64,000 nt of DNA from Berberis thunbergii (taxonomy: Eukaryota; Streptophyta; Magnoliopsida; Ranunculales; Berberidaceae). The notes under the pieces were generated by a model. That model saw only the letters and a program-made list of their open reading frames with translations, had not been told where the DNA came from and ran no database searches. The translations under genes were made by a program, and so were the position numbers. Positions 46,924 through 59,895 of this stretch are shown piece after piece; position 1 is the stretch's first letter; every line of letters begins with the position of its first letter. The DNA is taken from assembly GCA_003290165.1 (NCBI GenBank), contig QNQO01010694.1:1-64000 (forward strand). Reading direction: 5' to 3'.

Positions 46924-47078
46924 ACCTGGATCTAGCGCCTAGTTTTCACACCTGTGCGACATTTTTACACTTTTGCCCCTCTCTTTTTAAACACTCTTTA
47001 AATATAACCACAACAAAGGAGGGGCAAAAGGGTAATTACGCCCAGTTAGGCGTGAAAACCAGGCGCCAAACCCAGGCC
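46924..47078. mobile_element. Small palindromic MITE (about 155 bp)
   Basis: The left end CCTGGATCTAGCGCCTAGTT, then TTCACACC, matches in reverse the right end GGCGTGAAAACCAGGCGCC and AAACCCAGG. The match continues inward as CTTTTGCCCCTC and GAGGGGCAAAAG. No coding fits in it. The superfamily is not clear. Confidence 0.72.
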
Positions 47079-48465
47079 GGCTAGAATTTCTGGCTAAAAA
47101 TCTAAATCAGTCCACGAACCAAACAGCTGCTGCCTCTTGCATTTGAATCAATAACTACCTTCTTTATTACAACAAGTTTGAGACAAATCTCATCATATGT
47201 ACGGTTTACTAACTCAACAACTATATGCATTTTATTTAATTCATCACGTTTTAATTATTTGGTAATCATCTAAGAAAAAAATGGACATTTTAAATTTTTT
47301 AAAAAGGAAAAAAAATATTTTGAAATGATAAAAAGTTAATATTTTCCCCAAAAGTGACAACACTAAATAAGTTGTGGGCAATAGCCTCAGTGTTACATTC
47401 CAACTCAATCTACTACTATAACATCAATTGGATGGTCAGTGTACTCAAATGTGTTATCCATGTGGACTGCCAATTCCCCCCTCCCCTCCCCCGCCTTTAT
47501 TCTTTATTTTCGATAATGCTTCCTTTAATCTATATTTACGAGAATTTCATCATTTTATTCTTTATTTATTTATATTTTATGTCTCGACACTTTCACACCT
47601 GGGAAATTCCGATTTGCCCTCTTTATTCTTTATTTTCGAGAATACCCCCTACTAATTTTATATCTTCTATTTTGATTTTGCCCCCCTTTATTTTTATTTT
47701 CGAGAAGGCCCCCTTTTAATTTTATAACTTCTATATACCCATATGTTTTGAAGTAGTTTGACCCGAACAATGAAAAAAATGAGTTTGTCAAAAACATTTT
47801 GAGATTTTCATGTTTACCCCTAAGATTTTCTTATAGCTCTTTTTCTCTTTAACAATATTTTGGGAAAATGCTCCAATGTCTCGAGGCACATCACATTTGA
47901 AATTTACCCTCTTAGTCTATGTTTTTCTCATTGATTTATGTAATTTTGGATTATAAATTTTATATTTCATTTAGGTCTTATTATGTGTTCTTTTCATTTT
48001 TTTTCTTTCAATCAAAAAACATATTGCCTCATATCTTTCCGTTTATTCTCGCATTATAAATGTTAGTTTTAGTTTTTTCCAAGAGGTTTGAATTTTTATT
48101 TTTTATTTTATAGTAACCCATATCATATTTAGTAATTTAGTGACCCATTTGGGGAGTGCCGAATGCACTACACATGGACCAAGATTGGCACGGATACACG
48201 CTATGTGAAAAGTATACGACACGACTTATACACTAGTAATAATATACACAACCTTATCACCAAGCCTTAAATTACTAATTTTAGTGTAAGTAGCTAATTT
48301 TATGACTCAGTATTTTCGTAGGTGACCCCTTTAGAAATATCTATGGTTTCCTCAGTAATTCATTGCAACACCCAAGGAGCTTCACAAAAATATGGATAAA
48401 ATGTAAAAAAGTACCCAAGTTGTATAAAAAAATGGATAATATTTAATAGTGCCTAGACGCCAAGG
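47079..48465. other. AT-rich intergenic stretch
   Basis: The phrase TTTATTCTTTATTTTCGA with nearby CCCC runs recurs at about 47495, 47620 and 47690, a loose local repeat. Open frames over it are by-products. No gene is recognised. Confidence 0.5.
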
Positions 48466-49020
48466 ATTGTGATTTCGTGAAACTATACGAAATTTTGCCG
48501 AAATTGTCATTTTTTGAAATTATGAAAAGAAAAAGGACGAAAGAAAAAAATTATATTTTTTCAAGGATTTTTTCATAAATTTCGTTTTTTGGTAAAACTA
48601 CAAAAACCAGCTAATAAAAATTACATTCTTTTCTAGATTTTTTTTTTTGAAAATTTTTGAGATTTTTGTAAATTGTTTTCTAATTATCATTTGATTTTTG
48701 AAACCAACCCCTAATTTCATAATTATCACTTCTTCTACTCATATATTAATTTTTAAAGGTACTAATTGAATTTCTAATTATAAGTATTGATTTTCTAATT
48801 ATAGTTATTTTGATTTCATTTAATTTGTTTAATACATTTATTTAGTTGCATATTATTTTTTTTCACATATTTAATATACCTTGAAAATACATTATATATT
48901 TCATATATCCTTGAAATTTTTACGTTTTTTCTTCACACACTGAAATATTTCACAAACTATTTCTTAAAATCAGGAGACTGAAATTAACTCAAAAAAATGA
49001 AATCACAATCGTTGCTAGAT
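48466..49020 (-). repeat. Dispersed AT-rich repeat, copy 2 (inverted relative to 39118)
   Basis: It is the reverse counterpart of 39118-39592. Its own ends are inverted repeats of each other (GGATTGTGATTTCGT on the left, ATGAAATCACAATCGTT on the right), so it may be a MITE of about 555 bp. No target duplication was confirmed. Confidence 0.68.
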
Positions 49021-50641
49021 GCTATATAAATCTTAAACAAGAGGTGGGAAAAAGAGTCAAGTATGGAATATATTGGCAACCTTTACATTTAAATTTCTAT
49101 AATTTATATTCTTTGTGATTGTAAGTAAAAGTCAAGCAATTGCTAAATCAAACCAAACTGTCAATAATGATGAACAATAGATGTCAATGTATCCTTCCCT
49201 TGCAAGCTCAAATATTGCTACAAATTAATGTGGCTGATTAAGGATTTGGATGAGAATGACAATTATAGGAACTAGGGTATCTCGATGCCGCGGAATAAAG
49301 GATATAATTGACGAGATGGTCTAAAGGCCAAATCCTGTAAATTTTACTCAACAAAATATCAAATATCCACACATTATTCATTATTCATTATTGTTATATG
49401 GTGGGGCTTATAAGAACAATGGAATTTTAGATATTGGGAATAAATTTAGGAAGCTTTTTAAGTTTCTTCCAACCATCTAAATCAGTTAAAATAAAAGTCA
49501 ATAGACGCCATAGTTGAACAAACCCCTCATCAGCTCCTCTCTCTTTCTCTGTGTGTCCCCATCCCTTGGAGTGGATAAATATCAGCAAAAAAAGGCAAAA
49601 GAAAAAGTCATTATCACTAGTGCCAACTGGAAGGAAAGTGCCAAGAAAAAAGAGTCTTTCCTGTTGGTGATGGGATGATATGATTAATTAAGGCATAGAT
49701 TAGATAAGAGGAGGTGCTCATAAATGCAATTTTGAATTGAAAATTGACATCTAAATGGATTCCCCACTTTTTTATTTTAGATTAGGGTCTAGGATTCATA
49801 GTTTCCATCAATCTGATGTTTGATTTCTTGTCTTTTTTTTCATTTTCATTTTCTTTTCCATGAAAGTTGACACATTTTATATAGTAGGGAAATGAAACAC
49901 TTGCACCCATCCATGATGTAGGGCTTGCTTTACCAGATTGTGGGTTTGAAATTTTGAAGCTTCCTAACATGAGTGAAGGTCCAGTCATTCAACAAGTTTA
50001 AGCAATCTGTCAAGGCGGCTCTTTTGTATATATGCAACCCACCCTAAATACCTTCAGGATAAAGGGCTCTTAACGTGCAAAATAGCTTAGTTTTAAGACT
50101 TTGTGACGAATGGTATACTCTATTTTTTTTGTATAGAGGATAAGAGATGATGATCAAGACGACGAGATCTTAACTTTGTTAATTTATTCATTTGACCATT
50201 CATTTACTCCTTGCGTCCAACGTTAAGTCTCATTAGCACCGAGGTAACTCATCTAAAAGTCGGCTCATCCTGAATTTTTATCATTGTTTAGTAGGCAAGT
50301 CATATGTCTAACTAGATTATCAATTATCAATCAAGATAAGAGCTAGAAGTAGCTTTTTAAAATATGTTTGGAAGGTCTGAAGATACTGTGAATGAATATG
50401 AAAATACTAGTCTAGGGTTCCATAGTATTTCCACTTTCCCTCCTTCATATCTATTCATGGGCTTGGACAATTTTCTCAGTAGATGGTAAATCAGAACAGA
50501 AGTGCAAAATTCCTCTTAGCCCTCTTAGGGACTCAAAGAAAAGCTTCGTTTTCCTTGAGAATTCATTTAAGAGAAATCACCAATATCTTGTTTCATTGAC
50601 AAATACAAAATTTTCATGGAATTATTAATTGTTGTTTGAAC
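49021..50641. other. Intergenic stretch
   Basis: No gene or element is recognised. A 68-codon open frame (49782-49988, - strand) has no known motif. Confidence 0.5.
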
Positions 50642-51188
50642 TAGTGTTCTAAAAAGCGCTAGGCAGTGGGCGGGCGGCGCCTAGGCGATACCTAGGCGGT
50701 CTTAGGTTTTGTATTATAACTTAAATAATTTACAAAAGTTAAGTATGATACCTTATCAGTTACATTCAATTTAATGCCAAGATACATATGCAAAATTTAA
50801 ACACATGAAAAAATTAACAATCATGAACAAAATTTATTAAAATTCAAATGACTGAAGTTGGTCATGATGGGTACTTTATACAAAGTTGAATTTGTGGACA
50901 AATATCCAAACCTACTCTTTTATTTTTCTTCAAATTGTATGAATAACCTCAGTTATGTTTGATAAAATCTACATTACTAAAATTTGTACCGACAGATCAA
51001 TCGTCCTTCGCTACATTTAGACATATACTAAATAAAAAATAATTAAATTGTTTATTTCTAAAAAAGAGGAAAGAAAAATAAAATAAGAACACAATCAACC
51101 TTATTAAAAAAATAAAAAAAATAAAACTTGCCCAGACCTCGCCTAAGATGCCCAAACCCGCCCAACCATGCCGATTTTTAGAACACTG
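50642..51188 (+). mobile_element. Non-autonomous hAT element, family copy A
   Basis: The ends TAGTGTTCTAAAAAGCG (left) and CAGTGTTCTAAAAATCG (right, reversed) are TIRs. The flanks GTTTGAAC (50634-50641) and GTTTGAAT (51189-51196) make an 8 bp duplication with one mismatch. Inside, GCGCCTAGGCG-type GC-rich phrases lie at the ends and AT-rich DNA in the middle. Copy B is at 53317-54023 in the other orientation. Confidence 0.9.
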
Positions 51189-51439
51189 GTTTGAATAACC
51201 AACAGTTTTCTATAAAGCAAGTACTTCACATAATTTTTCTTTATTACACTTGTATTATGTTCATTTCATGAATCATTGTTGTACATGTTCCAAAACACGA
51301 ACATAGATCGACAACACACATCTCAAGGCATATTAACTTTGAAGGGCAAAAATATAGTTTTGCCAAAATTATAAAATATTTGATGCTAAGATCACAACAG
51401 TTAATGCGAGTGCCGAAATCAGAGTTACGATTTGCACTT

Positions 51440-51605
51440 TAGACTTGGTCAAAGCCTAGTCAAAATAAATCAAAGCTCATTCAGGGTTTAGTCAACGGTC
51501 AACAGTCAAGAATGACCATGGTCAACTCAAGTCAATAGTCAAGAATGACGATGGTCAATTCTAGTCAGTAATCAAGCATGGTCAACGATCAAGGTCAAAA
51601 GGGTT
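51440..51605. repeat. GTCAA/TTGAC motif cluster
   Basis: About eleven GTCAA words occur within 165 bp (for example AGTCAACGGTCAACAGTCAA). On the other strand each is TTGAC, the core of the W-box bound by WRKY factors. Such clusters are also common in old LTRs, and no gene lies next to it. Confidence 0.75.
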
Positions 51606-52489
51606 CATTTTTCTTGGTTTCTATTCCTTGGGGGAGTAGAGGGAAAATATGAATATTAGCCATGAAAAATATTGGGTCATCAAACAACTTTAACACCCAT
51701 TCTAAGCGGAACCGATTCCTTTTCCATGGAAAATATGCATATCAAACATACCCTTAGAAATATACTCCTTTAAAACCGAAATCCTAAATTTCTTATTGAA
51801 AGTATTGGACAGATTACATCAAGATCTTTGGAGGTTGTTGATCATAGAACTATGAAAATACATGGCTTATGCATAGGCTTGACTTGACTTGATATTCAAT
51901 TGATAAACTTGACTTGTGAGTAATAAACCGCCTAAGCATTTAAGACACAACTTGGGGTAGCCATCACCATGTTAAGAGCTAGATGCCTTTCCGGCACATC
52001 GATGCCATCACCAGAGTCGGGATGTCATAGTCTCATCATATTATAACGGATGCATTCATTGCTCCTATAGTAATTGTTACAGCTTACTATTATATAACTA
52101 ATACCATACTCACTAAACTACTTTTATAGATCCAGTGAGGATTAAATCCCTGACTTTTGATACCATTCATCACAAGATTCACAACATCTATTGTTGAATT
52201 GACAATGCCTCAGTGTTATAAAAGTGAAAATTTACATTTAATAATCATCACGCAAACAACCACTTATGTCTGTGGGACACAACATGACTTATTTGGATTT
52301 TTGTGACATCCTCCATCCTGTCTCCATTGATTCACGACACCCACTTTTCTCGAGAAGTAATCATAAAATTTTCCTTGAAAAAAATCAAAACTTTGTTGAA
52401 AACTACTTTTAATAAGGGAAAACTTGTTACTAGGTTCGTGGCAGCATCCCCCTAACTAAAAGTTTTAACCAAGGAATTAAAATTTGGGT
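51606..52489. other. Intergenic stretch
   Basis: No gene or element is recognised. Confidence 0.5.
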
Positions 52490-54395
52490 TTTTTTTAGTT
52501 TGGCCCTCACTGGTTTATATCTAATAGAGTCCGACCCTCATTTTGAAAATTAATTGAGTTTAATCCTCAAACTCACGTTGACTGTCCCGGTCAATATTAG
52601 TCAAATACATTAATTTCCCTTGACCATTTGAAATCCCATAAAATCCACAAATACCCTTGATTTAGATGGCACGTGCAAGTCACATGCTAAGTTCAAATCC
52701 ATCCAATGCAAGTTTTGAAAAAATATAAATGAAGGATTTTTAATGATTTACATACATGTAAGATATTGGAAAAGTATATAGCAAAGATGCAAACACAACC
52801 AATATATAAAAGTTCGTCCTTCTTCTGTATATTGTTTTCATCTTCAAATAATCCTTCTTGGGATGGGATCACACAACATATATTTTCTCTATGTCATAAA
52901 TTCTTGATTTTGGAAAATATGAAGTTATTAAAAAATCTCATTAAATAAGTAAATATCTTCACAAAAAAAGGCAAAAACATCTTTTTGTAATTGTATTTTG
53001 AAAAGAAGTTGGGAAACTAAGTATAGTATGCAAAATTTTATCCCACAAACACACGCATGTATTTATGCAGGAACGTTGAGAGTTTGTAGAAAAATATAAT
53101 TTCAAAATTTTTTAATGATTTTTATATGAGAAATAAAAAATGGTTGAGAGTTTTTGAAAAATACTAATCGAGATTAATGCTCTGGCACTGGAAATAGAGT
53201 ATTAAAAAAAAAAAAAAGAGTTCACTGGAATTGTACCTTTTTTTCTTTTTGTTTTTTTAGGGAGAATTGTATAGACAGTTCAGAATCAATAACCTAAATT
53301 TTCGCATGGTTTATAACAGTGTTCTAAATATCGGCCTGGGCGGTCGCCTAGGGGCTAGAAGGTGGAAAACCGCCCAGATTAATGGCTGGGCGGGCTGTCT
53401 GGGCGGTTCTGGGCTGTCTGGGCGAGTCTAGGCGGGTCTGGGTGGGATCTAGGCGGTCTAATCGGCCTAGGCGGGGTCGAGGCGGTTTGGGCAATTTTTT
53501 TTTATTTTTTTATTTTTATTTTTTAATAAGGCTGATTGTGTTCTTATTTTATTTTTCTTTCCTATTTTTTAGAAATAAACTATTTAATTATTTTTTATTC
53601 AGTATATATCTAAATATAACAAAGGATGATTACATAATGGAATTCTCAAAGGATCTATCGATACCAATTTTACTAATGTAGATTTTATCAAAAATAACTG
53701 AGGTTATTCATGCAATTTGAAGAAAAATAAAAGATTACACAAATTCAAATTTATATAAAGTACCCATCATGGCCAACTTTAGTCATTTGAGTTTTAATAA
53801 ATTTTGTTCACGATTGTTAATTTTTCATGTTTTTAAATTTTGCATATGTATATCACTATATTGGCATTAAATTGAATGTAATTGATAAGGTATTATGTTT
53901 AACTTTTATAAATTATTAAAGTTATAATACAAAACCTAAGACCGCCTAGGCACCCGCTTAGGCCCCTGAGCGCTAGGCACCTGCTCGCCGCCCGCCCAGC
54001 GCCTAGCGATTTTTAGAACACTGGTCTATAACATTGGATTTGTGGACGCTCACTTGAGTGACAATCCAAATGATAAAATATAAAATTAGGGTAATTTTAT
54101 AAGGTTCTTCTAGATTTTTAATACTTAATGTTCAACTGAGATGGTGTTGGAAAGATTACAAATTTAAAATTACGTCAACCATTGGATGGAATTTGGATTT
54201 AGCATGTGACTTGCACATGTCACTTAAGTCAAGGGTATTTGTGGGTTTTATGTATATTTTTAGCATTGACTGAGAAAGTCAACGTGAGTTTGAGGGTTAG
54301 ACTCAAATAGTTTTAAAAATGAGAGTCAGACTCTGTTAGGCATAAACTAGTGAGGGCCAAACTAAATATGGTGCTGGTAATATTGACAACTACCA
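52490..54395. mobile_element. Long-TIR element with ~220 bp inverted ends (MULE-like)
   Basis: The left end (52497-52710: AGTTTGGCCCTCACTGGTTT, CAAACTCACGTTGACT, CAAATACCCTTGA, AAGTCACATGCTAA) is the inverted match of the right end (54165-54395: TTAGCATGTGACTTGCACAT, TCAAGGGTATTTG, AGTCAACGTGAGTTTGAGG, AGTGAGGGCCAAACT). The interior has no coding, and a hAT is nested inside. TIR length suggests a Mutator-like derivative. A 9 bp target duplication was not found. Confidence 0.75.
53317..54023 (-). mobile_element. Non-autonomous hAT element, family copy B
   Basis: The ends CAGTGTTCTAAATATCG and CAGTGTTCTAAAAATCG (reversed right end) are TIRs. The flanks GTTTATAA (53309-53316) and GTCTATAA (54024-54031) make an 8 bp duplication with one mismatch. 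Its interior is the reverse of copy A over much of its length (for example ATAAGGTATTATGTTTAACT against the same words in A). The left end carries an expanded GGGCGG/CTAGGCGG-rich block. Confidence 0.9.
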
Positions 54396-56171
54396 AGGAT
54401 ATTTGTTGGTAAAAATCAAATGTTACCTATGAATTTTTCTCAAAAAAGCTTTGAATCATCGAGAAAATTGTAGTGTGAAAAGGTAACTACCTTAGAACTT
54501 TTTCGTTGGTCTTGTATGGTTTTACCTTATTTGGCTCAAAGAATAAAATGCGTGTATATCAACGAAAGTTGTCATAGGTATCGTTAACAATTATCAAGGA
54601 AATTCGTTGGTAAAAAAATAAAATTGTTGCCAAGTTCATTGAGAAATATCGGGTTTTTTTTAAAGGAAGTATATTCGTTGGTAAAAAACATATATATACC
54701 AAAACGATAAAACACCCAATCTATCAAGCTTGTTTTTCAAAAAAAAAAAAAAACACCCAATCTATCTCTCAAACTCTAAGGATACCACTCTTGGTGTTAA
54801 CAACGCGTATACGACGGTGTAAATTATTTTAGGCCCACTATGGAAATAAATCTATTGCAATCTTTACCAGTTGAGCTATTTGAATAATTGTGTTGTTTGA
54901 AGCAACTTTATAGCTTATTAAATCAAATTACTGTTCTTTTGCATAAAAAAATGATTGCTACGTGTATAATAGGGACCAAAAATAATATTTCATCACTATA
55001 AATTAGGACTAAATATTTTAACGACTATAGGTTTATATAAAATATTTACCACTTTTAGCAATGAAAAGAAATCCAGAATAACACAATTATAATTAGCAAC
55101 GAAATACTAATAACATTTCAATGCTAGATATACTGTTGAAATTGGTTATATTCTCAATGAAATAAAATTAAATTGTTGTAATAACAAAGCGAGCCATAAA
55201 AAGAAAAAATATTCATGAAATTTTTTATCAATCTTTAGCAATGAAATAAATTGTTACCCATAATATTATATTAACAATAAAATAATGTTGTTAAGTAAAT
55301 GCTAGCCAATAAAATAATAATTTGTCGTTATAAAATAGTTAGTGAGCTTTAACGAGAAATTGATTTTTCATGAAAGTAATTATCATGTTTTACATATGAA
55401 AACAATTTGTTACCAACAAGGTTATAATTACCAACAAAATTTTATTTCCTTGCTACAAATATTTCATTAAAAAGATGTTTCCAACAAAAAAAAAGTTTCC
55501 AATAGTGTAACAATTTTCGACGAAATTTTACTTTGTTGCTATAAATTAGTAAACGAGCTTTAACAAGAAAAAAACTAGTGGAAAAATATATCAATCATTA
55601 TCAATGAACCGAATCCTTACTAGTAATGTGATTATTATCTATGAAAAACATATTTCCTTACTAAAGATACGTGAATAAGTATTAATATGATGTTAATAAG
55701 GAAAATGATCTGTTGTTAAAATTAGTCTTCTTTAGCAACAAAATATTTCATTCTAGATGATGCCATGCCAATGAACTATTATTTTGTGGCAATAAAAAAT
55801 ATTTCGTTGTTAAGTCAATTCGGCGGAAAATTCGGTTCGGAGGGAATGCTTCCTGCCACCATTTAATAAGGAAAATTTCTACAATATATTTTGATGGAAA
55901 AAGTAACAAATTTATGGTTTTTTCAAAGAATTTTTTTTTCGTTGACAATGATACCATATTAACAAGGAAATTAAAATTCGTAATTTTTTTTTTGTTAGTA
56001 AATGATAGATTCCTCGTAATCACATGATATTTCTTCTTCACGGGCTCCCAATTATTCAACTAGAAGTATCTATGAAAATGATTGATTTCATGATAGAAAG
56101 ATCATTTTTGTCTTGGAAAAGATAGTTTCCCCCTTCTATCAATCTTTGTTCTTCCATGTTATCTTTTTGTG
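54396..56171. other. Degenerate repeat region with TTGGTAA/TTGCTA-type words
   Basis: Short words such as TTCGTTGGTAAAAA, TTACCAACAA and TAGCAATGAAATAA recur in both directions. This resembles the subterminal repeats of plant CACTA elements, but no termini or transposase could be seen. Confidence 0.45.
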
Positions 56172-56174
56172 CAT

Positions 56175-56482
56175 CACTACACCATATTGGCATTTTTGTA
56201 ACACCCTCTAAAACAGTATCACTTTTGAAGTGTAACAATTCACCTAACAACTTTACACATTTTCACAAACAAAATGATACAATAATAGTATCACCATGAA
56301 GAGTATCATTATAAAAGTGATACTATTCATGGTGATCCAACTTATTGTATCATTTTTTTGTGTTACTGTTTTTCATTTTTTGACTAAATTTAATTTTGAT
56401 TTAAAATTGTTTGGTGAATTGTAACATCTAAAAAGCGATACTGTTTTGAGAGATGTTACAAAAGTGCCAATTTGGTGTAGTG
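56175..56482. mobile_element. CACTA-type MITE (308 bp)
   Basis: The left end CACTACACCATATTGGCATT and the reversed right end CACTACACCAAATTGGCACT form TIRs that extend about 50 bp (TTTTGTAACA and AAACAGTATC are shared). The 3 bp duplication CAT lies at 56172-56174 and 56483-56485. CACTA ends and a 3 bp duplication are diagnostic of this superfamily. No coding. Confidence 0.9.
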
Positions 56483-56838
56483 CATTTATCAATGGCACCC
56501 CACTTGTTTGTTCGACTACCCTAGATTCTACCACTATCTAATGCTATACTCAGAATCGATGAATTTTCATCAAGCAATATCTCCTTAGGTTTGGAATGTT
56601 CCACCTATATGCACATAACAATGGCTAACCCCTTTATTATGTAAAATATATGGAGCATCCCTTGCTTCTAGGCTAGGACTTGTTTGTGATTCTATATATG
56701 CAAACTAGTTCTAGGCTCAGACCTTGGCTTGAATTGGACTTGACCCGACCCTTGCATTAATTAGATATTTATTTTTACGATAAATATTATCTGAATCAAG
56801 TTCAACATTAACACGCCATATCTAGTCTTTTATCTTAG

Positions 56839-57468
56839 TGTTCTATCCAACATAACTCTTTTATCGAATCAAACGTTCCCTTGGTGAATACTTATATTAA
56901 GAGTGAATCTAGAATGGGAAATGGTTAGAAGGAGCCTTATTAGGGACTTTAGCAGTAAGGGGTGAATATACAATTGATCCGATTATCAGAGATCCCCAAA
57001 CTTCTCGCTAAAAAGAAAACTTCATTGTTCTGCTCTTATACGAGGCTTACCTATATTCAACTTAAGAGCTGCCAAACCTTTCTTTGTTTCATCTCTTATA
57101 GTTGTGGAAAATTGAATAGGTTATCCTTCCATGATCCCTAACAACTCTATCTGGAGTGAAAACACCTTGAAAAATGAGAAATGATGTGAGAGGGGAAGAT
57201 TTTATGAATATTTGCTAGAAGCTTCGAAATGATTTTCTAAACCACATTACAAAAATTGATATGCCAAGAACTTATCTGACATTAATACTTCAATATCTTC
57301 TTCTGGTAGCTAATCTGGCAATATAATTTCTTTTTCTATACTTTGTATAGCATTTTAGGGATTAAAGTTATTGTTGAGCCTCCGAAAACTCCATAACTGG
57401 TTGTATTTCTAAGAAAGCACGACATTCTAGAAGAAACATTAAGAAAACTATGAAGGGTTTAGTGGAAG
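56839..57468 (+). repeat. Left arm of a ~0.6 kb inverted repeat
   Basis: It matches 60718-61341 in reverse along its whole length with scattered differences. Shared words include GTGAATATACAATTGATCCG, CGAGGCTTACCTATATTCAA, GGTTATCCTTCCATGATCCC and CATTCTAGAAGAAACATTAA. No coding is recognised. Confidence 0.9.
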
Positions 57469-57879
57469 GTAAGGTTCCTCCTAGTAGAGCTCATGGAAAA
57501 AGAAAATTTTTAATGGTTGTCTGAATTTTAAATTTTGATGCATATTGACATCACGAGGGAAATTACATATTTATTACATTTATTTGTTAAGCTGTTGAAA
57601 TTCCATGAACGCTTTTACATTAGTTTTTCTTAATAAAGCCATACTTTATGAAATTGACAATGTTTATGGTGGCTAAGTGTTAAAATGTAAGAATTTAACA
57701 TATCATAAACCAAGACTTCATGTCAGTAATCAATGCGTACCTGAAGTCGCCATTGATGAAAAATATCCTCCCAGCAATCCTTACGAACTAGCAACATGCA
57801 GTGGAGAGATAGATCTTCCACCTCCAGAACCTTTATCTTGTGTTTATCAAACCAGATGGGAAAAGTAGGAGATATAGAA
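57469..57879. other. Spacer inside the inverted repeat, left of the copia LTR
   Basis: It carries a 63-codon open frame (57677-57868) with no known motif. The left end of the copia LTR may lie at about 57840-57860. Confidence 0.4.
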
Positions 57880-58186
57880 GTTAGGTTTAGAATGAGGACA
57901 TCAACCGTATATATAGAGCCCTAATTTTATTATTAGCCCATCATCAATAACAAAATTATATTGGAACTTAAATTAGTATCTACACATAAATAACTTCCAT
58001 ACTCAATTTAGTAATACATGTCAAGACATAAAACATGTAATTAGAAACATGTTTATGACCATAGTCTTGTCTCTTAATGATTACAACTAATCGGATCTAA
58101 TCAAACACCACTCATCTATAGTTCGACAATTTACAACGTATAATAATATGAACTATGTAGATCCACTTTAATGGAATATTCTAACA
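57860..58186 (-). repeat. 3' LTR of the copia element (left end approximate)
   Basis: On the - strand it starts TGTTAGAATATTCCATTAAA directly after a purine-rich tract (CCAAGTAAGAGAT, 58187-58199), the usual polypurine tract of copia elements. A TATATATA-like word lies near 57911-57918. The other end was not fixed. Confidence 0.65.
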
Positions 58187-59079
58187 ATCTCTTACTTGGA
58201 CTACATAGATCATCCATAGATTATACATTGTAAAATTTATGAGCTCAAAACTTGACTATCGAGAGTTGTGAGCATCGTCTCAAAACAATCCGGTGCATTA
58301 AAAATATCAATATAGGATCATAGCGGCATTCACCACATTTATAGTGGTTGGACCCATCCATGGTCACAAATATCAATACAATCAACGACATAGATCAAAG
58401 TATGGATGTGTAGCATGAAAATGACATATAATGTGATCTCTGATTATGTCCATTTTCAACTGGTCTTACCTTATGATTCAAAATTGAATGACCTTATTCT
58501 ACTTCATCAAACTATATATGCACAACCATAATTGAAAATGTAGAAATCTTTATTTCAGAATCATCAATAAACTAAAGGTGATCATCAATGACAATTAGAC
58601 ATGGAAATATTAACTCCCACTGATAAGCAGCATCATAAGAACTAACAACGTCGTAAATGAGAAACATGCTCGTCTTCGAACACCTTATGTATTACATTCT
58701 TAATTGTCATAAGATGATTATGAACCCTTTCTTTAATGACAAAAAACTTGAAGTCGAAATAACTTAGAATGAATGATTGTCATTCTCTGAATAAAACCGG
58801 TAGCTTTATTTCATAATGTTTTTGAATGAAAACTATAGCGTGAAGCCCTAAAAAAATTTCTTTATAACCATAATGTTTGATCACATGCTTTACATCAAAC
58901 AAAGAATTCTTTTGGGCAGTATATTAAAAATTTAACCTAAATATCCAATCCAATTGATTAGATCTATAATATGTGAGCATAAACTTGTGTTCTATTTTAA
59001 AAATATTGCAATAGCTAATTAGTTAGCATTCTTCAATTCTAAATATCAGCAAAACATTCCATTGATATGCATAATATCC

Positions 59080-59895
59080 AAATACAGATAAAATTTTAGC
59101 ATACATTATACTCTCTACTTCCTAAGTATAAGAAATTATTTCCATGTATTCCTTTCATATATAAATCATTATTTGGACATTAGAGCAAACTCAACTTATC
59201 ACTCGTAACAACGAGTACTTTACCTAGTGCAAAGAACTTACCAAGTGCCAATTCAATAAATATCTGGTTAGACCATTAATACTATATGATCGGTGCAATT
59301 CGTCTGCATGTCTATCACCAAATATGTTATAGCAATTTTTTTTTAATAAGTAATTTTGTTGAATGGAGTGAACAAATGACACAATTTTCAAGTAGAATTT
59401 CATCTATATATAGCACTAGAAAATAATAAATTTGCTCCCACTAATCTTATGAGAAACACATTGATCAACCAGATTTTTCTCAAAACCAAACAAGTAAATT
59501 ACTCAATCAAATCATTGACGAGATGTTTGCTATAAGCTATAGATGGTTTTCTTTAGTTTCCAAGTTTTATGGTATGAGTCCTTTATTTCAAAACCCTGCA
59601 ACATATCCATTCAGAAATGCAGTCTTAAGATCCATCTAATGTAACTCTTAGTCATAATGAGCTACACGGGCCAAAATAATTCTAAAAGAGTCTTTCATGA
59701 AAACTGGAGAGAAAGTCTATTTGTAATCAATATCTTCCTTTTGAGTAAAATCTTTAGTCACAAGACGTGCCTTATATCTTTCGATGTTACATTTGGAATG
59801 ACATTTGGTTTTAAAAAACCCATTTGCATTCAATTGGGTTCACCCCCTTAGGTAACTCGACAAGATCCCAAAGTCGTTGTCCTTCATAGAATTTA
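59080..59895 (-). pseudogene. Copia reverse transcriptase remnant
   Basis: Reading right to left: CKWVFKTKCHSKCNIERYKA, then RLVTKDFTQKEDIDYKETFS and PVFMKD, then LHQMDLKTAFLNG, the FGFEKNLVDQC region and a VESIMYA end. These follow the order of the copia RT (W-FK-K----G---RYKARLVAKG-TQ--G-DY-ETFSPV, MDVKTAFLNG). Stops lie between and within the segments, and the active site YVDD could not be found. Confidence 0.82.

Noticed and set aside
57677..57868. 63-codon frame (CVPEVAIDEKYPPSNPYELA) inside the inverted repeat
   Set aside because: It has no motif I recognise, and part of it lies near the copia LTR. It may be a gene fragment, but I cannot support one.
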